A stretch of 11,868 nt of DNA from JBPOIS01 sp052034295 (GTDB lineage: Bacteria > Pseudomonadota > Gammaproteobacteria > Pseudomonadales > Moraxellaceae). Location: contig JBPOIS010000037.1 in assembly GCA_052034295.1 (NCBI GenBank), positions 1 to 11,868 of the forward strand. The letters run 5' to 3'. Positions 1 to 5,436 of the stretch are shown here, in pieces; within the stretch, counting starts at the first letter, position 1; each line of letters opens with the position of its first letter. The position numbers were made by a program, and so were the translations under genes. The notes beneath the pieces were generated by a model that was not told where the DNA came from, did no database searches, and was given only the letters and a program-made list of their open reading frames with translations.

Positions 1-376
1 TGCAGGCGAAATGCCCAGCAGCCTCAAAGCACGGACCAGCCGTGCACCCCTGTGGGTTCAAATGCCCGGCCGGCACCGCCCCCCCCACCACCGCCGGGCC
101 GACCGCTGTGATCCTGCATCCGGCCCAAGCATGCAGTCGTGGTTTTAAAAGAGTGTGGCAGGCAAAAAGCACAGACCGGTGGCCCTGAAAACCGCTCGAC
201 CCGATGCCCTGCGCCCCAGCCCTGTGATCCGGGCAGGCTCATCCTGTGAAGTGCTGGTCACATGGGGCATGCACAGGGTCTGGTGTGTTGGCGGTCAATG
301 GGCCACAGCGGCTGGCGGGCCATAGGCACCACGGGCAGGCAGCACGGCCCCACCCTACAATGAGGGACCGCAAGGG

Positions 377-402
377 CTGCAGGCGTTTGCAGGTTGTTTT
401 TT
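377..402 (+). terminator. Weak plus-strand hairpin plus T-run
   Basis: CTGCA (377-381) pairs with TGCAG (388-392) across a six-base loop and is followed by TTGTTTTTT. The stem has only five pairs, and no gene is seen upstream on the plus strand. It would be a terminator only if a small transcript ends here. Confidence 0.2.
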
Positions 403-437
403 GCCCTGGTCATTTTTTTGCCACCCATGGAGCAACG

Positions 438-474
438 CAGCCGATCTGGATGTCAACAAGCGGCTGAATTTTTT
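438..474 (+). terminator. Possible plus-strand terminator facing the thiE end
   Basis: CAGCCG (438-443) pairs with CGGCTG (461-466), with a 17-base loop, and is followed by AATTTTTT. It has the polarity of a plus-strand intrinsic terminator and lies just past the minus-strand thiE stop. The loop is long for a strong terminator. Read on the minus strand, the hairpin has no T-run after it, so it would not end thiE transcription. Confidence 0.25.
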
Positions 475-478
475 GATT

Positions 479-1093
479 TTATTCCTGCAAAAGGCGCTGC
501 CACTGCTGTAGCCGTTGCGCCACCTGCGCCAGACTGCCGTCCAGCACCCCGCCAATCACCGCCAGCCACGACACCGGCAGGACCAGCAGTGGTGCAGCAT
601 TGTCCACGGTGATGCCCCCGATGGCACACACCGGCACCTGCAGCTGCGTCACGGCCTCCTGCAACACGCTGAGCGGCACCGTCTGGGCCTGCGGCTTGCT
701 GGTGGAAGGATACACCGCCCCGAAGGCCACATAGTCGGCCCCTTCGGCCTGCGCCTGCTGCGCCAGCGCCAGTGAGCCATGGCAGGTGCGGCCGATCAGG
801 GCCGCAGGGCCCAGCCGCTGCCGGGCTGCCGTCACACTGCCATCGCCCTGCCCCAGATGCACCCCACAGCCCATGACCTGGGCCAGATCCACCTCATCAT
901 TGATGATCAACGGCACGTCATATGCCTCGCACAGGCGCTGCAGCGGCTCCAGCTCGGTCAGGCGCTGGCTGTGCGGGGTCTGCTTGCGCCGGTATTGCAG
1001 CAGGCCCACCTGACCGGAGGACAGGGCACAGTCCAGCTTGGGCCACAGCAGGGGCCAGGGTTCTTCATTGGTCAGCAGATACAGTGGGCTCAC
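479..1093 (-). CDS. thiE: Thiamine-phosphate synthase (ThiE family)
   Basis: This 204-residue protein, close to the usual ThiE length, should join HMP pyrophosphate and HET phosphate to give thiamine phosphate in the cytoplasm. Visible family signatures of the TIM barrel are QYRRK (33-37, matching the QLRxK pyrophosphate-binding motif), IINDEVDLA (63-71), GVHLGQGD (77-84), GADYVAFGAVYPSTSK (118-133) and AIGGIT (157-162). The start is GTG at 1093, six bases after the stop of the upstream dehydrogenase and without a clear Shine-Dalgarno sequence, so translational coupling is likely. GRTCHGS at 101-107 replaces the usual GvSxHs, and the C-terminal phosphate-binding stretch reads AVIGG; both are mild departures. 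No other thiamine genes or TPP riboswitch are seen nearby. The TenI branch of the family is a less likely alternative. Confidence 0.9.
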   Translation of the reverse strand: MSPLYLLTNEEPWPLLWPKLDCALSSGQVGLLQYRRKQTPHSQRLTELEPLQRLCEAYDVPLIINDEVDLAQVMGCGVHLGQGDGSVTAARQRLGPAALIGRTCHGSLALAQQAQAEGADYVAFGAVYPSTSKPQAQTVPLSVLQEAVTQLQVPVCAIGGITVDNAAPLLVLPVSWLAVIGGVLDGSLAQVAQRLQQWQRLLQE

Positions 1094-1099
1094 ACGCGT

Positions 1100-1933
1100 C
1101 TACCGGAACGGCCCCACATAAAAATCCCGCTGCACCTGATCCGCCCGGGCCGGGTCCACCGCATATCCGGCAAACGCAGTCACCCCGGTGGCGCGCAGCA
1201 GTTGCTCATCCAGCCAGCAGACCTGTCCGGCCCAGCGCGCCCGTTCGGACCACAGCGCCCACAGGGCATCGGCCATGATCTCCGGCTTGCGCGACAGCTG
1301 CAGGGCCGCCGGTCCGGCACTCTGGCCAACCGCATCGGTGGCGATCAGGGTCGCGGGCCACAGGGTGTGCACCGCCACGCCACGGTCGCGCATTTCTTCG
1401 GCAAAGCCGAGGCTGAGCAGGGTCATGGCGTATTTGGTCGAGGTGTATGGGGCAAAGGCCCCCAGCCAGCCCGGATCCAGGTTGATCGGTGGACACAGGT
1501 TCACCACCATGCCGCCGGACTGCTGCAGCGCGGCGGCTGATTCACGCAGGGTGATCAGCGGAGCACGGCTGTTCAGGGCGTGCATCAGGTCATAGTGCTT
1601 GGTGCTGGTGTGCTCGATGGGGGTCAGGCCCAGAAATCCGGCGTTGTTGATCAGCAGATCCAGACGGCCAAAGCGCTGCAGGGTCTGCTGCACGGCGGCC
1701 ACCAGTTGCGCTTCATCGCGGGCGTCCACCTTCAGGGGCAGCGCCTGCCCACCCAGTGCTTCAATTTCTGCCGCAACGCTGTGAATGGTGCCCGCCAGCC
1801 GGGGATGAGGCTGGTCGGTCTTGGCGGCCAGCACCACAGCGGCCCCGGCCTGGGCCAGCCGCAGCGCCATGGCCCGGCCAATGCCCCGGCTGCCGCCGGT
1901 CATCAGCACCACCATTGTGGGTTCAGCGGTCAT
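1100..1933 (-). CDS. Short-chain dehydrogenase/reductase, HSDL2-like
   Basis: This 277-residue NAD(P)-dependent oxidoreductase has a classical Rossmann fold. Residues 12-19 (TGGSRGIG) form the dinucleotide-binding loop, NNAG is at 96-99, and the catalytic Tyr163 and Lys167 sit in YTSTK. The stretch around 145-163 (NLCPPINLDPGW, then YTSTK) resembles the 'LSPPLNLNPxW...Y' segment of HSDL2-type proteins, which in eukaryotes are peroxisomal and tied to lipid metabolism. The Ser of that motif is Cys147 here. The bacterial protein ends after the SDR domain; there is no SCP2 sterol-carrier domain. The first 11 bases overlap the end of the DUF962 gene, and thiE follows after 6 bp, so the three are probably co-transcribed. 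The substrate cannot be read from sequence; a fatty aldehyde or hydroxyacyl compound is plausible by family. Confidence 0.85.
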   Translation of the reverse strand: MTAEPTMVVLMTGGSRGIGRAMALRLAQAGAAVVLAAKTDQPHPRLAGTIHSVAAEIEALGGQALPLKVDARDEAQLVAAVQQTLQRFGRLDLLINNAGFLGLTPIEHTSTKHYDLMHALNSRAPLITLRESAAALQQSGGMVVNLCPPINLDPGWLGAFAPYTSTKYAMTLLSLGFAEEMRDRGVAVHTLWPATLIATDAVGQSAGPAALQLSRKPEIMADALWALWSERARWAGQVCWLDEQLLRATGVTAFAGYAVDPARADQVQRDFYVGPFR

Positions 1934-2276
1934 GCTGCACGCCCTTCAGGCTCAGCTGCCCACGCCAGATGTCGGCATACATGCGCCAGTCTGATTTGAA
2001 GCTCTGCAGCGGGTATTTGAACGTGGCTGGTTTGTTTTTTTCAAAAAAGAAATGTCCCACCCACGCACAGGCATAGCCGGCCACCAGTCCCTTCAGTGCG
2101 GGCCTGAGCGAGCGCTTGCGCACCGACTGCACCAGCCCCAGTGCCCCCAGTGTGGTGCCCAGAAAGTGCAGGCGGCGACAGGTGGCATTCTGGTGCTCGC
2201 CCAGATAATACGGGTAAAAATCACGTTCCGGGTCGGGTGCAGGGACACCGAAATCGCGCACGGTGGGCTGGGTCAT
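1923..2276 (-). CDS. DUF962 / Mpo1-like membrane protein
   Basis: This 117-residue protein belongs to the DUF962 (YGL010w/Mpo1) family. In yeast, Mpo1 is an iron-dependent dioxygenase that performs alpha-oxidation of 2-hydroxy fatty acids. Signature blocks are FYPYYLGEHQN (20-30), RRLHFLGTTLG (35-45) and AWVGHFFFEKNKPATFKYPL (71-90). His28, His37 and His75 are the candidate metal ligands. Two hydrophobic stretches (about 38-50 and 63-78) fit a small membrane protein. I chose the ATG at 2276 because GGAG lies eight bases upstream; an in-frame ATG at 2312 has no spaced ribosome site. It is the first gene of the unit with the SDR and thiE, overlapping the SDR start by 11 bases. Enzyme activity in bacteria is inferred from the fungal member. 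Confidence 0.88.
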   Translation of the reverse strand: MTQPTVRDFGVPAPDPERDFYPYYLGEHQNATCRRLHFLGTTLGALGLVQSVRKRSLRPALKGLVAGYACAWVGHFFFEKNKPATFKYPLQSFKSDWRMYADIWRGQLSLKGVQHDR

Positions 2277-2360
2277 GCGGGAGACTCCATTCAGGGGACA
2301 AAAAAACGCCATGCCCCAAGACTAATCCTGAAACAGGCCGGGCGTACAGGGGGGACCGGC

Positions 2361-2378
2361 AAAAATGCAAAACCTGCA
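2361..2378 (-). terminator. Weak terminator candidate after the membrane-protein gene
   Basis: On the minus strand TGCA-GGTTT-TGCA is followed at once by TTTTT, 31 bases after the stop of the four-helix membrane protein. The stem is only 4-5 pairs, so this is at best a weak terminator separating this unit from the DUF962 unit. The rest of the 132-bp gap (2277-2408) shows no clear promoter. Confidence 0.25.
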
Positions 2379-2408
2379 CGGCATGGGCTTCCCCCAGCCC
2401 CCACTGGC

Positions 2409-2852
2409 TCAGGACCGGAAAGTCCGGCGCCGCAGCCAGCGTCCCAGCACGGCATGCAGCGGCACCAGCAGGGTCGCCGCCAGCCCGATCCAAACATGCA
2501 GCTGGTGCATCCATTCGCGCAGCGCCATGTTGGCATAGTACAGGCCCAGCCCGGTGAGCATCAGGCTGCCCAGTACCGCCAGGGTCAGCACCCCGCTGGC
2601 CCGGTTGCGTCGCCGTGCCCATCCCGCCCGCACATGCGTGGACAGCAGCATGCCACTGAGCAGGATGGTCAACTGGGCCAGCAGGCCATGCAGCTTGATC
2701 AGCAGCACCGCGCGCAGTTCCGGATCATTCATCTGCTGGTCCTGATCCCACCACCACCAAGCGCCGGTGATGCACACGCCGAGCCAGACCAGCACGCAGG
2801 TCCACAGCAGCAGTGGCCGGATACGCAGGGTGATCATCAGGGGACGGAGCAT
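2409..2852 (-). CDS. Small four-helix membrane protein with histidines
   Basis: I do not recognise a named family with certainty. The 147-residue protein has four hydrophobic segments at about 12-34, 48-70, 86-107 and 118-138, with the Arg-rich loop 75-84 and the Arg-rich C-terminus predicted cytoplasmic. Histidines lie in or at the ends of helices: His55 and His73 around helix 2, His116, His119 and His133 around helix 4. The 14-residue spacing of His119 and His133 resembles heme-ligand spacing in membrane b-type cytochromes (DUF4405 or PepSY-type partners of flavinylated proteins), but heme binding is inference. The gene starts 12 bp after apbE, and its ribosome site (AGGA) abuts the apbE stop codon, so coupling is likely. 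In this module it is the best candidate for carrying electrons across the inner membrane to the flavoprotein. Confidence 0.75.
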   Translation of the reverse strand: MLRPLMITLRIRPLLLWTCVLVWLGVCITGAWWWWDQDQQMNDPELRAVLLIKLHGLLAQLTILLSGMLLSTHVRAGWARRRNRASGVLTLAVLGSLMLTGLGLYYANMALREWMHQLHVWIGLAATLLVPLHAVLGRWLRRRTFRS

Positions 2853-2864
2853 GACGGGATTTCC

Positions 2865-3770
2865 TCAGGAACTGCTGTGCAGCTGGCCGTGCTGATCCAG
2901 CAGCAGGCCCACCGCGCCAAAACGCGCCAGAATCGGCTGGGCACCGGCCAGACCACGCACCGCCAGCACCTTGGTCAGGGCATCGGCCATGCAGGCGGTC
3001 CGGGCCAGCACCGTATGGCTGTGCGGGGCCAGCAGTGCGTTGCCGTGCCGGGGGTCCACCAGTGCGCTGCAGGGCTGCCCTCCGGGCGTGGTCTGTGCTG
3101 AATAATACACGGCCGATGTGGCGCAGGCCCCGTGGGACAGCTCGCCCAGCAGGTGCAGCCGCTGACTGTCGCGGCCATCACGCACCCAGATCGGCTCGGG
3201 CGCATACCCCAGCACCCGCAGATCCCCACCGGCATTGATCAGGGCCTCCCGCACCCCGTGCTGGCGCAGGACGATGGCCGCCCGGTCCACCGCATAGCCC
3301 TTGGCAATGCCACCAAAATCCAGCGCCAGCGGCTGCCTGAACAAAACCTGCTGCCCAGCCTGCAGGGCCACATCGGCCAGACTGGCCCGGTCTGACCGGG
3401 CTGGATCGGCAGCCCCCATCGCCTGTGCACCGGTCTGGCACCAGTCCGGCAACAGCCCCCATGCCCGCAGCCGTTCACTGGCCCGCACACAATCAAAAGC
3501 CCCGCCTGAAATCTGCCACACCTGCCGGGCACGGCGCAGCACCTGCCACAGCGGCGTTGACACCCGGACCGGCTGCAGGTGCGCGGTCTGGTTGAGCCGG
3601 GACAGCTCACTGGCCGGATGGTGAACACTCAGGTGCTGGTGCACTTCAGCGATGGCCGCAAAAGCTGCCGTCACCGCCTGCTCCAGTGCGCCGGGGCCAT
3701 GCGGTCCGGACTGGGCACGGATCGACACCCAGGTGCCCAGCCACGGCTGCGCGCGCTCCAGTGTGGCCAC
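2865..3770 (-). CDS. apbE: FAD:protein FMN transferase (ApbE)
   Basis: This 301-residue ApbE enzyme should cleave FAD in a Mg-dependent reaction and attach FMN to a Thr or Ser of a partner. Signatures are LGTWVSI (11-17), SELSRLN (54-60), GGAFDCV (89-95), DFGGIAKGYAVD (151-162), NAGGD (179-183) and the metal-binding segment MADALTK (261-267, with Asp263 and Thr266). The start is GTG at 3770 with GAGG about eight bases upstream. ApbE usually acts in the periplasm, yet this protein begins almost directly with the catalytic domain and has no visible signal peptide. The upstream frame is closed by the TGA that ends the FMN-binding gene, only three codons away and in the same frame. Its substrate is very likely the adjacent FMN-binding protein. 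Confidence 0.93.
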   Translation of the reverse strand: MATLERAQPWLGTWVSIRAQSGPHGPGALEQAVTAAFAAIAEVHQHLSVHHPASELSRLNQTAHLQPVRVSTPLWQVLRRARQVWQISGGAFDCVRASERLRAWGLLPDWCQTGAQAMGAADPARSDRASLADVALQAGQQVLFRQPLALDFGGIAKGYAVDRAAIVLRQHGVREALINAGGDLRVLGYAPEPIWVRDGRDSQRLHLLGELSHGACATSAVYYSAQTTPGGQPCSALVDPRHGNALLAPHSHTVLARTACMADALTKVLAVRGLAGAQPILARFGAVGLLLDQHGQLHSSS

Positions 3771-3779
3771 CCCAGCGCC

Positions 3780-4307
3780 TCAGAGCGTGCGCAGCTTCAG
3801 CGCATGCAGCGTCAGCACGCGCTTGACCCCATCGGTGAGGTGTCGACACGACAGCGTGGCACCACTGATGTTGCGGATGTCCTGATTCAGCTTGAGGGGG
3901 CTGGCGGCGGTCTTGCCGGTGAACTGACTGCGCCAGTCCAGGTTGCGCACCTGTCCGCCATAGGTTTCCTTGTACTCCAGAATCTCGATCTGGCGCACAC
4001 TGCCGTCAGCGTTCAGGGCCACCGCGTAGGTGATCATTTCATGCTTGCCCAGCACTTGATCCACCACCAGCCAGCCCTTGTCCGCACTGCGCCACACCTG
4101 TCCAGCAAAGGGGTGATAAATGCTGCTGGCCTTTTTCAGGGCCTTCTGCTCGTCTTCGCTCAGGGCCAGCGCCACTGGCTGCAGGGTCTGTCTGGGAAAC
4201 AGCAATTGCTGGGCCTGCGCCACCGTCAAATATACCGTGGCATGCACACTGACCGGGGCCAGCGCGGCACCCGCCACACCTGCGGCCCACAGGGGTTGCC
4301 ATTTCAT
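3780..4307 (-). CDS. Secreted FMN-binding-domain protein, ApbE substrate
   Basis: This 175-residue protein has a Sec signal peptide (1-23, cleavage likely after VHA) and a C-terminal FMN_bind domain of the NqrC/RnfG type. The flavinylation motif is DIRNISGAT (143-151), matching the known Dxx(S/T)GAT-like consensus, so Thr151 should carry covalent FMN. The ATG at 4307 follows GGAGAG; an in-frame ATG at 4352 would spoil the signal peptide. It has no twin-arginine motif, so it should reach the periplasm unfolded and be flavinylated there. It lies 65 bp after the outer-membrane protein gene and 9 bp before apbE, in the same frame as apbE. The role is most likely a periplasmic one-electron flavin carrier or reductase; the final acceptor is not known. 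Confidence 0.9.
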   Translation of the reverse strand: MKWQPLWAAGVAGAALAPVSVHATVYLTVAQAQQLLFPRQTLQPVALALSEDEQKALKKASSIYHPFAGQVWRSADKGWLVVDQVLGKHEMITYAVALNADGSVRQIEILEYKETYGGQVRNLDWRSQFTGKTAASPLKLNQDIRNISGATLSCRHLTDGVKRVLTLHALKLRTL

Positions 4308-4345
4308 GCGATCACTCTCCGCAAAGAATCTGTTGCCCCGCCGCG

Positions 4346-4359
4346 GTCCCATCTGGGAC
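4346..4359 (-). other. Intercistronic hairpin
   Basis: GTCCC and GGGAC form a five-pair stem with a four-base loop in the 65-bp gap between the DUF6662 gene and the FMN-binding gene. No T-run follows, so it is not a terminator. It could stabilise or process the mRNA so that the outer-membrane protein is made in excess. Confidence 0.3.
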
Positions 4360-4372
4360 GCACAGCGCTGCC

Positions 4373-5260
4373 TTAAAAGTTGTAGCCCAGCTTGAAGCGG
4401 AACTCCTGCTTGGTTTTTTCGATCAGATGCAGGTTTTCATCCTGCTGACCGGCATAGGTCTCAAAGCCACCCCCACGCCACTGGGGGAACCAGGTTGCGG
4501 TCAGCCACCATTTTTCGGCGCCATAGTGCAGGCTGGGACCCCCAAACACGCTCCAGCGCTCCTGGCCGACTTCGGTTTCAAACTCGGTCTGGTACTGCAG
4601 CTCGCCACCGACGTACCAGTTCGGGGCCACCCGGTAGGTCAGGCCGGTGCCCAGGGTGACTTCCAGCTCCATTTCCGGTTCGGTGGGCCACTCAAATCCG
4701 GCAGGGAGGTTGGCCACGTCACTGCGGCGGGCATAGGTGCCTTCCAGCCCCAGGTTGCCCACCCAGACCATGCGCGCATCCATCAGGTATTTCTGGGCAA
4801 TCAGGGTGGACTCGACCGAAACGGTTTTTTTCTTCTGGCCGGAATGGCTGTCCAGAAATCCATAAAACAGTTCAGATTGCAGGGACAGGCCAAAGTCATC
4901 CGCAGCCGGACTCAGAAAGTTGTATTTGGCCCCCAGCTCAACATGGGCAGGCCGCAGGGTGAATTTTTTGTCCTCGGGCAGGTAGGCATTGATGCGCAGG
5001 CCAGCGGTGTCCAGGCTCATCAGGCCCAGCGCCGCAGAGGCGGTGAAGCGGCTGGTGATGCCGCGCTCATATTCGGTTTTCCAGTCGAGGGCAGTGTAGT
5101 CGCCCTGTCCCTTGTTGTCGCGCACGGTGACCCATTGGTACAGCTCGGCCGCGCCTTCGGGCAGGGTTTCTGCCCCCTTGACGTAGCCAAACAGGTTTTC
5201 ATCGGCGTGGGCCGACAGGCACAACCCCATGGCGGTGGCCAGCACCAGACCATTTTTCAT
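4373..5260 (-). CDS. DUF6662 family outer-membrane protein
   Basis: This 295-residue protein carries a signal peptide (1-19, cleavage after SAHA) followed by DENLFGYVKGAETLP, the N-terminal signature I associate with DUF6662. The rest alternates hydrophobic and polar residues as in beta strands, contains many Trp, Tyr and Phe, and ends in LGYNF with a C-terminal Phe, the usual BAM targeting signal of beta-barrel proteins. Internal landmarks are KYNFLSPAADDFGLS (about 112-126), VWVGNLGLEGTYA (165-177) and ETEVGQERWSVFGGPSLHYG (229-248). I placed the start at the ATG at 5260, preceded by GGGGGAG four bases away, rather than at an in-frame ATG at 5320 that lies inside the promoter. It leads the flavin unit and is divergent from rlmKL. 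Its molecular role is unknown; a porin-like or substrate-access role for the flavin module is inference. Confidence 0.85.
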   Translation of the reverse strand: MKNGLVLATAMGLCLSAHADENLFGYVKGAETLPEGAAELYQWVTVRDNKGQGDYTALDWKTEYERGITSRFTASAALGLMSLDTAGLRINAYLPEDKKFTLRPAHVELGAKYNFLSPAADDFGLSLQSELFYGFLDSHSGQKKKTVSVESTLIAQKYLMDARMVWVGNLGLEGTYARRSDVANLPAGFEWPTEPEMELEVTLGTGLTYRVAPNWYVGGELQYQTEFETEVGQERWSVFGGPSLHYGAEKWWLTATWFPQWRGGGFETYAGQQDENLHLIEKTKQEFRFKLGYNF

Positions 5261-5305
5261 GAAACTCCCCCGGACGCGCCCTGTAGCGCCACTGCTTTTG
5301 TGAAT

Positions 5306-5324
5306 AAAAACTATTATCATTTAT
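5306..5324 (-). promoter_or_regulatory. Possible Fur box
   Basis: Read on the minus strand, this 19-mer matches the GATAATGATAATCATTATC consensus at 12 of 19 positions, including an unbroken AATGATAAT core. It covers the -10 region of the promoter of the flavin unit, a classical position for Fur repression. The AT-rich setting within GC-rich DNA raises the chance of random matches, so this is a candidate only. Confidence 0.45.
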
Positions 5325-5342
5325 TTTTACATTCTGTTGCAA
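5313..5342 (-). promoter_or_regulatory. Sigma-70-like promoter of the flavin unit
   Basis: TTGCAA (5337-5342) and GATAAT (5313-5318) are separated by 18 bases and lie about 50 bases upstream of the DUF6662 ATG. The -10 matches the consensus at five of six positions and the -35 at four of six. It is the best minus-strand promoter in the divergent intergenic region, and it overlaps the Fur-like box. Confidence 0.5.
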
Positions 5343-5375
5343 TGCCTTTTTGCCCGGCCACACCGGGCGATGCTG

Positions 5376-5406
5376 CTAACACCCTGCCGGGACCATCCGC
5401 TACACT
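5376..5406 (+). promoter_or_regulatory. Weak promoter candidate for rlmKL
   Basis: CTAACA (5376-5381) and TACACT (5401-5406) are spaced by 19 bases, about 30 bases upstream of the rlmKL ATG. Each hexamer matches the consensus at only four of six positions. The neighbouring dyad GCCCGG/CCGGGC (5352-5368) is not followed by T on either strand and is not a terminator. Confidence 0.25.
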
Positions 5407-5436
5407 GGGCGGGTTTTTTGGTCCAGACCCTGAATT

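Larger units (their letters stand above)
1..478. other. Gene-free left flank
   Basis: I see no convincing protein or RNA gene here. Open frames on both strands are short, rich in Gly, Pro, Arg and His, and match no family I know. Visible items are a run of eight C at 79-86, an inverted repeat GCCCGGC/GCCGGGC (64-70 and 93-99), a TACAAT hexamer at 354-359 without a good -35 element, and two small plus-strand hairpins followed by T-runs, listed separately. A TTCAAAT stretch near 57 resembles a tRNA T-loop, but the flanking stem does not pair. Confidence 0.6.

Noticed and set aside
48..70. tRNA-like GTTCAAAT stretch
   Set aside because: The flanking bases do not form the T-arm or acceptor stem, and no anticodon arm is found.
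79..86. Eight-C run as a phase-variation tract
   Set aside because: It is not inside a recognisable gene or promoter.
24..242. Minus-strand open frame of 72 codons with a poly-Gly run
   Set aside because: The poly-Gly comes from the C-run at 79-86, and no ribosome site or family feature is seen.
2052..3101. Plus-strand open frame of 349 codons
   Set aside because: It is Gln/His/Pro-rich shadow coding opposite three genes with recognisable features.
5352..5368. GCCCGG/CCGGGC dyad as a terminator or operator
   Set aside because: T lies before, not after, the stem on the plus strand, and on the minus strand the stem is followed by A. No family of operator is recognised.
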